DNA of 64,000 nucleotides from Thermoleophilaceae bacterium (GTDB lineage Bacteria > Actinomycetota > Thermoleophilia > Solirubrobacterales > Thermoleophilaceae): NCBI GenBank assembly GCA_030446485.1, contig JAUJNF010000006.1:24956-88955 (forward strand), in the 5' to 3' direction. Below the pieces are notes generated by a model. The model had not been told where the DNA came from, ran no database searches, and worked only from the letters and a program-made list of their open reading frames with translations. The position numbers and the translations under genes are program-made. The number at the start of each line of letters is the position of its first letter. Position 1 is the first letter of the stretch. Shown in pieces: positions 31,104 through 41,839 of the stretch.

Positions 31104-31531
31104 GGCGCCTGGCACTGGTCGTGGCGTGCTCGGTACTGGCGGTGCCCGCCACGGCGGCGCACGCCGGCGGCTCCGAGCGGGCGACCGCGACGTCCACCGA
31201 GCGTCCGGCGAGCGCTCCCTCCCGGCTGCTCGTCACCGCCGGCGAGTGGCACCTGACCCTCTCGCGCCAGACGATCCTGCCGGGCACCGCGGTGATTCAG
31301 CTACTGAACGGGGGCGAGGACGCCCACGACCTGAAGCTGCGTCGGCTGCCGCCCCGTATCGCCCCCGCCGCGCCGCGCCCGCCGCAGCGCACGGTGTCGG
31401 TCCCGGAGACGCCGTCCGGTGAGATCTCGGAGATCGAGACCCGCCTTCCGCGTGGCCGCTTTCGGCTCTGGTGCTCGCTGCCCGGCCATCGCCAGGCCGG
31501 GATGCGGGCCGACCTCACCGTTCGGGGGTAG
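31100..31531 (+). CDS. Cupredoxin-like secreted protein
   Basis: Signal peptide; DAHDLKL and LWCSLPGHRQAGM (C-x4-H-x4-M) type 1 Cu pattern; ATGA overlap with upstream gene. Confidence 0.75.
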   Translation: MRRLALVVACSVLAVPATAAHAGGSERATATSTERPASAPSRLLVTAGEWHLTLSRQTILPGTAVIQLLNGGEDAHDLKLRRLPPRIAPAAPRPPQRTVSVPETPSGEISEIETRLPRGRFRLWCSLPGHRQAGMRADLTVRG

Positions 31532-32099
31532 CCCCCTTCCCGGCGTCCCGCGCGGTGGCCGGAAGGTCGCGTCCCTGCCCGAGGCCCTCGAGATAGCGGG
31601 CCGTCAGATCGAGCAGCATGCGGTGGTAGGCCGTCCCGCCCACGAGCGAGCGCTCCACGCCGGGTGAGCTCTCGCCTTGTCGGACGGCGTTTAGGTAGCC
31701 CTCGAGCTCCGCGAGCTTCTCGCTGTGCCAGCGCACGCGCGCCCGCAGCAGCGGCTTCGGGTCCGCGCCGAAGAAGATCTTCAGCATGGCCTCGTCGCGG
31801 AGCTGGGGCGGCGCGGCCTCGGCGGCGCTCACCCACTCCCGCAGAGCGGCCGCGCCGCGGTCGGTGAGCGAGTAGAGCCGCCGGCGCCGCCCCCCCGGCT
31901 CCTGCTGCTCGGACAGGTAGCCAGCCGCGGCGAGGCGCGCAGGCTCGGCGTAGAACGTGGTGTGCGGCACCGGCCAGAAGTTCTCGACCGACTGCTCGAT
32001 CGCCCGCTTCAGGTCGTACGGGGTCGACGGTCCCTTGTAGTCGATCAGCCCTAGAACCACGAACGATGTGCTGGTCAGGCGGGGGCTGTCAAACGGCAT
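31515..32099 (-). CDS. PadR-family transcriptional regulator
   Basis: VLGLIDYKGPSTPYDLKRAI, FYAEPARLAAAGYLSEQQEPGGRRRRLYSLTDRG. Confidence 0.85.
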   Translation of the reverse strand: MPFDSPRLTSTSFVVLGLIDYKGPSTPYDLKRAIEQSVENFWPVPHTTFYAEPARLAAAGYLSEQQEPGGRRRRLYSLTDRGAAALREWVSAAEAAPPQLRDEAMLKIFFGADPKPLLRARVRWHSEKLAELEGYLNAVRQGESSPGVERSLVGGTAYHRMLLDLTARYLEGLGQGRDLPATARDAGKGATPER

Positions 32100-32114
32100 A
32101 GTACGTGTGGTACT
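32100..32114. promoter_or_regulatory. Inverted repeat AGTAC-GTGTG-GTACT between divergent genes
   Basis: Perfect 5-bp arms at the padR start and upstream of the FAD oxidoreductase. Confidence 0.6.
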
Positions 32115-32164
32115 GTTCTGGCCGAATCATCTGGACAGCATTGCGATCACGAGAGGAGAGTGTC

Positions 32165-33547
32165 ATGTCGGGTGATCATCGCGCCTCGCCTCCGATGAAC
32201 CGCCCCCGCGCGGACTTCGACGCGGTGGTGGTGGGCGCGAGCCTCGCGGGGTGCACCACGGCGCAACTGCTCGCCCGGCAGGGGGCCCGAGTGGCGCTCG
32301 TCGACAAGGTCCCCGACGCCAACGCGTTCAAGCGCATCTGCGGGCACTACATCCAGGCCTCGGCGGTGTCGACCCTCGAGCGGCTCGGCCTCATGGGCGC
32401 GATCGAGGCCGCCGGCGGCGTGCGCTCGCACGTGCGGCTGCACACGCCGTGGGGCCTCATCCTCGTGCCGCCCGGTGCACGGGTCACCCGCAGCGTGAAC
32501 ATCCGGCGCGAGCGGCTCGACCCGATGCTCCGACACGCCGCCGCCGAGCAGGCCGGTGTCGAGCTCATCCTCGGCCGCACGGCGCGGCGTGTGCTCGACT
32601 GCGGCGCGAACGGCGTCGAGCTCGCCGACACGGCGGGGCAGGCCACCCGTGTGCGGGCGCCGCTCGTGATCGGAGCGGATGGGCGCGACTCGCCTGTCGC
32701 GCGCATGGCGGGCCTGCGGAGGCGGATCAGCCCGCACGGCCGCTTCAGCTACGCCGCCTACTACGAGGGGCCGCCACCCGAGGGTGCTCCGGACGGCACC
32801 ATCTGGTACCTGGACCCCCACTGGGCCGCCGCCTTCCCCACCGACAGCGGCCTGACGATGTACGCGTGCATGCCGACCATGGACCGCCTGCCGGAGTTCA
32901 AGGGCGACCCGGCCGCCGGGCTCGAGTCCTTCGTGGCCGGCCTGCCGAGTGCACCGCCCATAGGCGCCTCGCGCCGTGTCTCCCCGGCCTTCGGCAAGAT
33001 CAAGATGCCGAACGTGCAGCGAGGACCAACCGGGCCGGGAGTGGCGCTCGTAGGGGACGCCGCGCTGGCCACCGACCCACTGTGGGGTGTGGGATGCGGC
33101 TGGGCGCTGCAGTCCGGTGAGTGGCTGGCCGACAGCGTCGCCCCGGCGCTGCGCGGCGAGGAGCCTCTGGAAGGCGGCCTGCGCCGCTACGCCCGCCGCT
33201 GGCACCGCCAGCTCGCCGGCCATGCGTTCATGATCCACGACTACGCCACCGGTCGGCCCTTCAGCGGCGTCGAACGCCTGCTGTACTCGACCGGCGCGCA
33301 GGACCCGCGGGTCGCGGAGCGCCTCAGCGTGTTCGGCACGAGGAGCATCGGCCTCGAGCGGCTCCTCACGCCCCCGGTGCTCACGCGGGCAGTGGCCACG
33401 GGGGTACGCGCTCGCCTCGAGCGGCGCGGCCGCGTCCTCGCCGGGAAGCACCAGCCACGAGGCATTGGCGTGACGGCGCGGGCCGCGGGCGGTGAGGCCG
33501 CGAGCTCGTGGGAGCCGGCGGGCGGCGACCTCCGGGCCGTCTCGTGA
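32165..33547 (+). CDS. FAD-dependent oxidoreductase (geranylgeranyl reductase/monooxygenase-like)
   Basis: FDAVVVGASLAGCTTAQLLARQGARVALVDK; GVALVGDAALATDPLWGVGCGWAL. Confidence 0.85.
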   Translation: MSGDHRASPPMNRPRADFDAVVVGASLAGCTTAQLLARQGARVALVDKVPDANAFKRICGHYIQASAVSTLERLGLMGAIEAAGGVRSHVRLHTPWGLILVPPGARVTRSVNIRRERLDPMLRHAAAEQAGVELILGRTARRVLDCGANGVELADTAGQATRVRAPLVIGADGRDSPVARMAGLRRRISPHGRFSYAAYYEGPPPEGAPDGTIWYLDPHWAAAFPTDSGLTMYACMPTMDRLPEFKGDPAAGLESFVAGLPSAPPIGASRRVSPAFGKIKMPNVQRGPTGPGVALVGDAALATDPLWGVGCGWALQSGEWLADSVAPALRGEEPLEGGLRRYARRWHRQLAGHAFMIHDYATGRPFSGVERLLYSTGAQDPRVAERLSVFGTRSIGLERLLTPPVLTRAVATGVRARLERRGRVLAGKHQPRGIGVTARAAGGEAASSWEPAGGDLRAVS

Positions 33548-34008
33548 GGCTGTACCGGCGGGTGATCCGGCGGCTCGGTCACCGACGCTGGTTCGCGGCC
33601 CTGGGCCGGCGGCTTGCACCGGTGGATCGAATTCTCTACCGCGCCACCGGTGGCCGGTTCGGAGTGACGGGCCCGCCTGTCTACCCGGCTCTCCTGCTCA
33701 CGACAACCGGCCGGCGCACCGGCCAGGAGCGGACGACGCCGGTGATGTACGTGAGAGACGGCCCGCGCTTCGTGGTGAGTAGCGAGAACTTCGGCCAGGA
33801 GCGCCCTGCGTCCTGGCCGCTGAACCTCGAAGCCGAACCACGGGCCAGGGTCCAGGTCGGCAAGGAGGTGCTTGCCTGCCACGCGCGCCGAGCCACCGAG
33901 GACGAGGTGACGAGGTACTGGCCCCGGCTCGTCGAGATGTGGCCCGCGCACGAGAGCTACCTTCGCCGCAGCGGCGTGCGGCACACGTTCGTGCTGGAGG
34001 TGAGCTGA
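33544..34008 (+). CDS. Deazaflavin (F420)-dependent nitroreductase (DDN) family protein
   Basis: LLTTTGRRTGQERTTPVMYVRDGPRFVVSSENFGQERPASWPLNLEAEPRARVQVG. Confidence 0.85.
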   Translation: MRLYRRVIRRLGHRRWFAALGRRLAPVDRILYRATGGRFGVTGPPVYPALLLTTTGRRTGQERTTPVMYVRDGPRFVVSSENFGQERPASWPLNLEAEPRARVQVGKEVLACHARRATEDEVTRYWPRLVEMWPAHESYLRRSGVRHTFVLEVS

Positions 34009-34066
34009 CGCGGTCGTGGCCGGCCGGCGCGGCGGAAGGCCTCACTTCGGCGCCGCCCGGGCCGCC

Positions 34067-36019
34067 TCAGGCCAACAGCGCGGCCAGCTCCTCCGGCTCG
34101 CTGACCGGCCGCTGGCACGCGAAGCGCTCGCACACGTACGCCGCCGCCCGGCCTTCCACCGGCTCGCGCCCGTTCAGCAGGGGCACGCCGTCGGGCTCAC
34201 CCCCCGCCAGCACCAAATGCGGGCGGAAGCTTCCTCGTACCACGCGCTCGAGTGGCTCGCGCGGCTCGCCGACGAGCGCCACCTCCTTGACCGGTGCGAA
34301 GTGGAAGTCCATGGCCTGCAGCAGGTGGGCGAAGGCCTGCGGGTGCTGAGGGGCCACCTCGTGCAGTAGCCGGAAGACGCCGACGGCGCGGCGCTCGTAC
34401 TCCGCTTCGCCCGTGAGCGCGGCCAGGCGCAGCAGGCCGTAGGCGGCGCTCGAGTTGCCGGCGGGAATGGGGTTGTCCTCCAGGTCCTTGCGGCGGGCGA
34501 CCAGCTGCTCGTGGTCGGTCGAGGTCTCGTAGAAGCCGCCGCGCGCCTCGTCGGCGAAGCGGGCCGTCATCTGCTCGGCGGTCTCGCGCGCCGCCTGGAA
34601 CCAGCGCGGATCGAAGGTCGCCTCGTAGAGGGTGATCAGCGCCTCGAGCAGGAACGCGTGGTCCTCGAGGTAGGCGTTGAGCCGTGCGCGGCCGTCCTTG
34701 TAGGTCCGCAGCAGGTGCCCGGCCTCGTTGCGCTGCTCGCGCAGGAGGAAGTCCGCGCATCCGGCCGCGGCCTCCACGTAGTCGGGCCGCTCCAGGGCCG
34801 CGCCGGCGTCGGCCAGCGCCGAGATCATCAGCGCGTTCCATGCCGTCAGGCGCTTGTCGTCGAGCCCCGGCCAGACTCGCTCCGCGCGCACGTCGTAGAG
34901 CCGGCGCTTGATCTCCGCCAGCCGCGGCGGCTCGGGGCCGGCTCGCACCGGGATGTTCTCGCCCTCGAAGTTGCCGCGCTCGCTCATCCCGAAGTGGGCG
35001 ATGGCCGCCTCGGCATCGTCCCCGAGCAACTCGCGCACCTCCTCGAGGGACCAGACGTAGAACTTGCCCTCCACGCCCTCGGAGTCGGCGTCGAGGGCCG
35101 AGAAGAACCCTCCCTCGGGCGCGCGCATCTCGCGCAGCGCCCAGTCGAGCGTCTCCTCGCAGATCTGACGGAAGAGGCCTTCGCCGGTCACCTGCCAGCC
35201 GTGCAGGTAGGCACGGGCCAGAAGGGCGTTGTCGTAGAGCATCTTCTCGAAGTGCGGCACCACCCACTCCGCGTCGACCGAGTAGCGCGAGAAGCCACCG
35301 CCGACCTGGTCGTAGATGCCGCCCGAGGCCATCGCCCGCAGGGTGTGGGCGCTCATCTCGGTCTCCCCGCGGCGCAGGAGCAGCTCGATCGCCGACGACG
35401 GCGGAAACTTGGGCGCCCCGCCGAAGCCGCCGTTGCGACGGTCGTACGACGAGCGCAGGCGGGCGACCGCCTCGTCGAGCGTGCGCGGGTCCATCGGCTC
35501 ACGCGACGGCTGCAGCCGCGCGCCACCCTGCAGCCGCTCCACCACCCGCTCGGCGCCGGCGCGTATCTCGTCGCGCTTCGTCTCCCACGCGTCGGCCACG
35601 GCCTCGAGCACGCGTCGCCAGCTCGGCATGCCATGGCGGGGCTCGAGCGGGAAGTACGTGCCGGCGTAGAACGGCACCTGCTCCGGGGTGAGGAAGACGT
35701 TGAGCGGCCAGCCGCCGTGGCCGGTCATGGCCTGGCAGGCCTCCATGTATATGGCGTCGAGATCCGGCCGCTCCTCGCGGTCGAGCTTCACGCACACGAA
35801 GTGCTCATTCATGTAGGCGGCCGTGTCCTCGTGCTCGAAGGACTCGTGGGCCATCACGTGGCACCAGTGGCAGGCCGAGTAGCCGCTCGAGAGCAGGATC
35901 GGCCTGTCCTCGTTCTTCGCGCGCTCCAGCGCCTCGGGGCCCCACGGGTACCAGTCGACCGGGTTCTCGCGGTGCTGGAGGAGGTAGGGCGAGGTCTCCT
36001 CTTCGAGGTGGTTGGGCAT
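34067..36019 (-). CDS. YyaL/DUF255 thioredoxin-domain protein
   Basis: [60 protein letters not shown]. Confidence 0.92.
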   Translation of the reverse strand: MPNHLEEETSPYLLQHRENPVDWYPWGPEALERAKNEDRPILLSSGYSACHWCHVMAHESFEHEDTAAYMNEHFVCVKLDREERPDLDAIYMEACQAMTGHGGWPLNVFLTPEQVPFYAGTYFPLEPRHGMPSWRRVLEAVADAWETKRDEIRAGAERVVERLQGGARLQPSREPMDPRTLDEAVARLRSSYDRRNGGFGGAPKFPPSSAIELLLRRGETEMSAHTLRAMASGGIYDQVGGGFSRYSVDAEWVVPHFEKMLYDNALLARAYLHGWQVTGEGLFRQICEETLDWALREMRAPEGGFFSALDADSEGVEGKFYVWSLEEVRELLGDDAEAAIAHFGMSERGNFEGENIPVRAGPEPPRLAEIKRRLYDVRAERVWPGLDDKRLTAWNALMISALADAGAALERPDYVEAAAGCADFLLREQRNEAGHLLRTYKDGRARLNAYLEDHAFLLEALITLYEATFDPRWFQAARETAEQMTARFADEARGGFYETSTDHEQLVARRKDLEDNPIPAGNSSAAYGLLRLAALTGEAEYERRAVGVFRLLHEVAPQHPQAFAHLLQAMDFHFAPVKEVALVGEPREPLERVVRGSFRPHLVLAGGEPDGVPLLNGREPVEGRAAAYVCERFACQRPVSEPEELAALLA

Positions 36020-36030
36020 CTGTTGCGAGG

Positions 36031-37494
36031 CTACCCCGCATCGCCGGAGCCGGAACCGCCGCCGCCGCCGTTGCGCGTGACCGCTCCACGCAGCTCCGCC
36101 CGCCTTATCTTCCCGCTCGCGGTCTTCGGCAGAGCGTCCACGAAGTCGACGATGCGCGGGTGCTTGTAGGGGGCCGTCTGGGCCTTGACGTGCTCCTGGA
36201 GCTCGCGCGCCAGGTCCTCGCCGGCGGCGTGGCCGCCGCGCAGCACCACCACGGCGCGCACCACCGAGCCGCGCAGCTCGTCGGGGGCGGCCACCGCGGC
36301 GGCCTCCGCCACCGCCGGGTGCGACACCAGCGCCGACTCCACCTCGAACGGGCCGATCCGGTACCCCGACGAGATGATCACGTCGTCGGTGCGGCCCTCG
36401 AACCACAGGTACCCGTCGTCGTCCTGGCGGACGCGGTCGCCGGTGCGCCAGGGGCTCGAGTCGTGGTCCAGGAAGAACGTGGGCACGGTCGCCGGGTCGG
36501 CGCACAGCTCGCCGTCCTCGACCCACAGGCGAAAGCCGGGAAGGGGTAGCCCCATCGAGCCCACCCTCACCGGCTCGCCGATTGGCATGCCGGTGAGGGC
36601 GCCGGTCTCGGTCTGGCCGTAGCCGTCGCGGATCCCCACGCCGGTGGCGGCGCGCCACAGCGCGATCACCTCCGGGTTGAGCGGCTCACCGGCGGCCACC
36701 GCCTCCCGCAGTGCCGGCAAGGGCCGCAGGTCGGCGCGCTTGACGATCGCCCGGTACTCGGTTGGGGCCATGCACAGCACCGACACCCCTTCGCGCTCGA
36801 GGGTCGCGAGGCGGGCGGAGGGGTCGAAGCGGACGTCCTCGAGCAGCGCGGTGGCGCCCATCAGCCACGGCGCGACGAACGCGTTGCGCGCCGACTTCGA
36901 CCAGCCGCTCGCCGCCGTGCACCAGCAGAGGTCACCGGGACGGGCGCCGTACCAGTGCTCGGCCTGCACCCTCTGCCCCGTGAGGTAGCGCTGGCCGTGC
37001 CGGATCGGCTGCGGGCTCCCCGACGTGCCGGAGGTGAACGTGATGAGCGCGGCATCGTCCGGGCTAAGGGCGGCCGCCGGGGCGGGTGGGCCCGCGAAGA
37101 GCCGCTCGTCCGGCACGCTCACGACCGGGCCGTCGTAGCCGCTCGCGGCCACCGTCTCGAGGTTGCGCTCGTCGGCCACCACGAGGCGGGGCCGCACGGC
37201 GTCCATCCGCGCCCGCAGGTCGGCCGCGCGGAGCTGCTCGGTGGAGGGCAGAGCCACGGCGCCGATGCGGAAGCACGCCACCATGGCCAGCGCCCACTCG
37301 GGCCGGTTGCCGATCAGGGTCATCACCACGTCGCCGCGACCCACCCCGGCGGCCGCCAGCGAGCCGGCCAGGCGCGCGGAGCTGTCGCTCACCTCGGCGA
37401 AGGTGAGCTCGCGACGGCTCCCGTCCGCCCCGCGCGCCACCAGCGCGACGCGGGCACCGGGCGCGGCGTCGACGACGTCGCGCGCGAAGTTCAC
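36031..37494 (-). CDS. AMP-dependent acyl-CoA synthetase/ligase
   Basis: [60 protein letters not shown]. Confidence 0.92.
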   Translation of the reverse strand: MNFARDVVDAAPGARVALVARGADGSRRELTFAEVSDSSARLAGSLAAAGVGRGDVVMTLIGNRPEWALAMVACFRIGAVALPSTEQLRAADLRARMDAVRPRLVVADERNLETVAASGYDGPVVSVPDERLFAGPPAPAAALSPDDAALITFTSGTSGSPQPIRHGQRYLTGQRVQAEHWYGARPGDLCWCTAASGWSKSARNAFVAPWLMGATALLEDVRFDPSARLATLEREGVSVLCMAPTEYRAIVKRADLRPLPALREAVAAGEPLNPEVIALWRAATGVGIRDGYGQTETGALTGMPIGEPVRVGSMGLPLPGFRLWVEDGELCADPATVPTFFLDHDSSPWRTGDRVRQDDDGYLWFEGRTDDVIISSGYRIGPFEVESALVSHPAVAEAAAVAAPDELRGSVVRAVVVLRGGHAAGEDLARELQEHVKAQTAPYKHPRIVDFVDALPKTASGKIRRAELRGAVTRNGGGGGSGSGDAG

Positions 37495-37539
37495 CGGCCC
37501 GATCCTAGGAGCGGCGGGCGGCCTGTCCGCCGAGCCGCG

Positions 37540-38307
37540 CTACGCGCGCGGCGTGCAGGCGGGCGCGGCGTCCCGCTCGACCGTGCGGTCCGGGTAGCGG
37601 GCGCTCAACCGGATCAGGTACTCACCCCGGCACACGCGGGGGTTGGTGATGAGGCTCAGGCGCCGACGGCGAGTGACGGTGCGGCCCCTCACCCGGCGCC
37701 TCACCTTCACCGTGCGCTGGGCGCCGGCGCGCAGCGTCAGCCGCTCGACCTCGACCTTCGTCACGCCGGCGGGCGGGTCGTTCGCCTGACCGACCTTGAA
37801 GCGCAGCTCCGCCGCGAACTGCCCGCTCTCGAACGGCGTGAAGCGTCCGCGTGCCGATATCTCCGTCTTCGACTGCGGCTCGCGCACCTCGATGATCACG
37901 TCGGCGATGTCCCCGCCGTTCTTGGCGCGGGCCAGGAAGAGATCGATGGTGGCCGTGAACGGCACCGGCGTAACGCCCACGGTCGCCGTGCCGCGCGCCT
38001 CGCCCCTGCCGATCCGGCTCGAGTCCGGGCAGTTGACGTTGCGGGCCTGCTCGTCGCTGCAGCGGCCCGGGCGGGCGCGGGCGTCGAAGCGAAAGCCACG
38101 TTGGAAGGCTATGGCGAGCGACTCGGGCAGCGAGTCCGGGGACTCGACCTGGCGCGGATCGACGTCGACGACGATGCTCGTGGCCCGGCCGGCCCCGTCC
38201 GGGTCGAGCGTGACACTCCTTTCGGGCAAGCGCTCCGCGGCGGTCGCGCTGGCGACGCCTACGGCCATGGCAAGCAGCAGGAGGAGGAGCGGCCGAGGCA
38301 ACGTCAA
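37540..38307 (-). CDS. Secreted hypothetical protein
   Basis: 255 aa with N-terminal signal peptide (LLLLLLAMAVGVASATA). Confidence 0.65.
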   Translation of the reverse strand: MTLPRPLLLLLLAMAVGVASATAAERLPERSVTLDPDGAGRATSIVVDVDPRQVESPDSLPESLAIAFQRGFRFDARARPGRCSDEQARNVNCPDSSRIGRGEARGTATVGVTPVPFTATIDLFLARAKNGGDIADVIIEVREPQSKTEISARGRFTPFESGQFAAELRFKVGQANDPPAGVTKVEVERLTLRAGAQRTVKVRRRVRGRTVTRRRRLSLITNPRVCRGEYLIRLSARYPDRTVERDAAPACTPRA

Positions 38308-38389
38308 GAGGCGAGCGTAGCGGTGTTGACGCTCGCCGGAGCCACCTACGGCCGTTTAGCGCGGCAGAGGCCGGGGAAGCGAAGGCCCG

Positions 38390-39406
38390 ATGGCGGCCAA
38401 GCGAGTCAGGCCGAAGCTGCGGCGGACCGAGCGGGAGACGGTCGAGGCCAAGCGCAGGGGCGGCGCCCCCGAGGACCGGACCCCCGACAGCCCCCTGGAG
38501 CTCCAGGGCACGTCGAAGAGGGAGACCCTCAAGCGCACGGTCAAGGAGTTCCTGGCGGACGACATCACCGACCGGGCCGCCGCGCTCACCTACTACGGCG
38601 TGCTGGCGCTGTTCCCGGCGCTGATCGCGCTCGTGTCCATCCTCGGGCTGGTGGGCGAGTCCGCAACCCAGCCGCTGATCGACAACCTCAACGAGGTGGC
38701 CCCGGGACCGGCCCGCGAGATCCTCACCGGCGCCATCGAGGGGATCGCGGGCAGTCAGGGGTCGGCCGGGGCGGCGTTCGTGGTCGGGCTCGTCCTGGCG
38801 CTGAACGCCGCCTCGGGCTACATCGGCGCCTTCACGCGCGCCTCGAACGCCATATACGACGTCGAGGAAGGGCGTCCCGTGTGGAAGCGCAAGCCGATGC
38901 AGATCGGCATCACGCTCCTGCTCCTGATCCTCCTTGCCCTCATCGCCGTCGGGGTGACCGTCACGGGGCCCGTGGCCGAGGAGGTCGGCAAGCTCGTCGG
39001 CGCAGGCGACACGGCGGTCACCGCTTGGGGCATCGCCAAGTGGCCGGTGATCCTCGCGCTGGTCTCGTTTCTCTTCGCCTTCCTCTACTGGGCGGCCCCG
39101 AACGTGAAGCAGCCGGGCTTCCGGTTCATCAGCCCGGGCGGTCTGGTGGCGGTGCTCCTGTGGGTCGTGGCGTCGGCGCTGTTCGCCTTCTACGTCGCCA
39201 ACTTCGGCTCCTACAACAAGACCTACGGCTCGCTCGGCGGAGTGGTGGCCTTCCTCGTGTGGCTGTGGATCACCAACATCGCGATTTTGCTCGGAGCGGA
39301 GTTCAACGCCGAGCTCCAGCGCAGCCAGCAGGTCGAGGCCGGCCGCGATGCTCCCCTGGACCAGCCCTTCCTCGAGCCGCGGGACGTGTCGAAGCTCGAG
39401 AAGTGA
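38390..39406 (+). CDS. YihY/BrkB family inner membrane protein
   Basis: DDITDRAAALTYYGVLALFPALIALVSILG; YNKTYGSLGGVVAFLVWLWITNIAILLGAEFNAEL. Confidence 0.9.
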   Translation: MAAKRVRPKLRRTERETVEAKRRGGAPEDRTPDSPLELQGTSKRETLKRTVKEFLADDITDRAAALTYYGVLALFPALIALVSILGLVGESATQPLIDNLNEVAPGPAREILTGAIEGIAGSQGSAGAAFVVGLVLALNAASGYIGAFTRASNAIYDVEEGRPVWKRKPMQIGITLLLLILLALIAVGVTVTGPVAEEVGKLVGAGDTAVTAWGIAKWPVILALVSFLFAFLYWAAPNVKQPGFRFISPGGLVAVLLWVVASALFAFYVANFGSYNKTYGSLGGVVAFLVWLWITNIAILLGAEFNAELQRSQQVEAGRDAPLDQPFLEPRDVSKLEK

Positions 39407-39426
39407 GCGGATACGCTCGCGGACCC

Positions 39427-39999
39427 GTGAGACGCCCAGGCCTGCTGCTCGTGCTGACCGTGGCCATCGCCGGCTGCGGCGGGGGCGGGGATGGCGACAC
39501 CGCCTCCAGGCCCGCCGCCACCGCGGAGCGCTCTCCGCCGGCCGGCGGGCGCACCGCCGAGGACCCCGCCGACCGGGCCGCGCGCGAGCGCTACGTGGAG
39601 CAGGTCCGCCCCGCGTTCGCCCGGCTGCCGGCGGTGGACTCGCTGAGCGCCAGGGTGGGGGAGGCCGGGGCGCTCAGCGACATCACGCGAGCCGTCTCGA
39701 AGGCCGAGCGCGCCTTTGCGCCCACCGCGCGGCGGATCGAGGCCGTCGAGCCACCCGCCGAGGTCGTTTTCCTGCACCGGCGGCTCGTGGAGGCCAACGG
39801 CGCCTTCGCGCTCGAGCTGCAGGCCGCCCGCGCGAACGCCCAGGCCGGCAACACCGAGGGCGCCTCGGCCATCGGAAGCGCGGCCGACGGCTACCGAGCC
39901 GTGCTGGACGAGCTGGCCGCGCAGTTCGAGTCCCAGGGGTATCGGGGCCTCGGTGACCGGGCACCCGCGAGCTCAGGAACGCCTCCGCGGGTAGACTGA
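39427..39999 (+). CDS. Putative lipoprotein
   Basis: GTG start, signal peptide with lipobox-like IAGC. Confidence 0.65.
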   Translation: MRRPGLLLVLTVAIAGCGGGGDGDTASRPAATAERSPPAGGRTAEDPADRAARERYVEQVRPAFARLPAVDSLSARVGEAGALSDITRAVSKAERAFAPTARRIEAVEPPAEVVFLHRRLVEANGAFALELQAARANAQAGNTEGASAIGSAADGYRAVLDELAAQFESQGYRGLGDRAPASSGTPPRVD

Positions 40000-40033
40000 C
40001 TCGCGAGTCAACGAGCCGATCAGGAGCCCCGAC

Positions 40034-41263
40034 ATGGCCGTCGCCACGCAGCCGTACGCAGAGCAGACCGACGAGCAGAAGGCCATCACCGAGATGGTCC
40101 ACCAGTTCGTGGACGAGCAGGTGCTGCCCATCGCCGAGGAGCACGACCACGAGGACAAGTTCCCGGAGGACGTGGTCGCGCAGATGCGCGAGCTCGGCCT
40201 CTTCGGCGTGACCATTCCCGAGGAGTACGGCGGCATGGGCCTCGACCTGACCACCTACGCGCTGATCGTCGAGGAGCTGTCGCGGGGGTGGATCTCGATC
40301 TCCGGCATCGTGAACACCCACTTCATCGGCTCGTACCTGCTCATGAAGTTCGGCACCGACGAGCAGAAGGAGCGCTGGCTGCCGCGGATGGCCACCGGCG
40401 AGCTGCGTGCGGCCTTCTCCCTGTCGGAGCCCGGGCTCGGCTCGGACGTCCAGGCCATTGGCACGCGCGCCAAGAGGGACGGCGATACCCAGACGGGCAC
40501 AGGCGACTGGGTGATCAACGGCCAGAAGATGTGGGTGACCAACGGCCTGCGCTCCGGCCTTGTGTTCCTGCTCGCCAAGTCCGATCCCGATGCGAGCCCG
40601 CCGTACAAGGGGATGACCTGCTTCGTCACCGAGAAGGAGCCCGGGCAGTCCGTGGGCGAGGGCCCGTACGCGGGCTTGACCGTTCCGCCCCAGATCAAGA
40701 AGATGGGCTACAAGGGCGTCGAGTCCACCGAGCTCGTGTACGAGGACTACCGCTGCCCGTCCGCGAACGTGCTGGGCGGCGAGGAGGCGGGCCTCGGCAA
40801 GGGCTTCGGGCAGATGATGGACGCCCTCGAGGTGGGCCGCGTGAACGTCGCGGCCCGCGGCGTGGGGATCGCCCAGCGCGCCCTCGAGCTCGCTCTGCGC
40901 TACTCGCAGGAGCGCAAGACCTTCGGCAAGCAGATCGCCGAGCACCAGGCGATCCAGTTCAAGCTGGCGGACATGGCCACCAAGGTTGAGGCGGCGCGCC
41001 TGCTTACCCGCAAGGCCGCTCGCCTGAAGGACGCCGGCGAGCGATCGGACCTCGAGGCGGGAATGGCCAAGCTGTTCGCGTCGGAGACGGGCAAGGAGGT
41101 GGTCGAGGACTCCTTCCGCATCCACGGCGGCTACGGCTACTCCAAGGAGTACGAGATCGAGCGGCTCTACCGGGACGCCCCGCTGCTGCTGATCGGCGAG
41201 GGCACCTCCGAGATCCAGCGCATGGTGATCGGGAAGAAGCTGCTGCAGCGGCACAAGGTCTAG
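40034..41263 (+). CDS. Acyl-CoA dehydrogenase
   Basis: AAFSLSEPGLGSDVQAIGTRA; ARQYSQ-like ALRYSQERKTFGKQIAEHQAIQFKLADM; YGGYGYSKEYEIERLYRDA-type motif. Confidence 0.92.
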   Translation: MAVATQPYAEQTDEQKAITEMVHQFVDEQVLPIAEEHDHEDKFPEDVVAQMRELGLFGVTIPEEYGGMGLDLTTYALIVEELSRGWISISGIVNTHFIGSYLLMKFGTDEQKERWLPRMATGELRAAFSLSEPGLGSDVQAIGTRAKRDGDTQTGTGDWVINGQKMWVTNGLRSGLVFLLAKSDPDASPPYKGMTCFVTEKEPGQSVGEGPYAGLTVPPQIKKMGYKGVESTELVYEDYRCPSANVLGGEEAGLGKGFGQMMDALEVGRVNVAARGVGIAQRALELALRYSQERKTFGKQIAEHQAIQFKLADMATKVEAARLLTRKAARLKDAGERSDLEAGMAKLFASETGKEVVEDSFRIHGGYGYSKEYEIERLYRDAPLLLIGEGTSEIQRMVIGKKLLQRHKV

Positions 41264-41428
41264 CCCGAGCCCGCCTGCCGGGCGAGCCGGACCAAGGCCT
41301 CGGCCGGCTCGATCGCGCTCCGCCGCAGGAACTCCAGCAGGGTGGTCTCCGCCTCGCTGGCGCCAGACGGGCAGGTGGGTCCTGCGGCCCGAGGCGGGCG
41401 TGCCCAGTAGCTAGGATCCGCGGCCCCC

Positions 41429-41803
41429 GTGGCTTCCACAGACGCCAAGAGCCTCATCGAGCAGGCCGTCAAGAACGTGCAGGATGAGGTTCATTCGCTG
41501 CAGCAGCTGAAGCTCGTGTTCGCGGTCGAGCTGCAGGGCGGCCGGGACGTGCAGATGTACCGGGTCGAGTTGCCGGGGCCGGTGGTTACCAAGAGCATGG
41601 CGGGGGACGCGAAGGTGCGCGTGACCGTTCCGCGGGCCTTCTTCAACGTGATGGCCGTCGAGGGGAGGGTGGCGGACTGGCGCGAGGCGTTCGCGCATGG
41701 GCCGGCCAAGGCCTCGGGTCCCCCGCAGATCCTCAAGCTGATCGACAAGGTGGTCGAGCGGCACGAGGAGCGCGACCGCCTGCGCAAGCAGTCGCACCCC
41801 TAG
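41429..41803 (+). CDS. Hypothetical protein
   Basis: 124 aa ORF between oppositely oriented annotated genes; no family recognised. Confidence 0.5.
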   Translation: MASTDAKSLIEQAVKNVQDEVHSLQQLKLVFAVELQGGRDVQMYRVELPGPVVTKSMAGDAKVRVTVPRAFFNVMAVEGRVADWREAFAHGPAKASGPPQILKLIDKVVERHEERDRLRKQSHP

Positions 41804-41839
41804 CGGGGCACAGGCACCCGAGGGCACAGGCACCCCGAT

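Noticed and set aside
36955-39999. 1014-aa plus-strand ORF
   Set aside because: Antisense to the AMP-ligase and secreted-protein genes; only its 3' end (lipoprotein) is coding-like; high-GC spurious ORF
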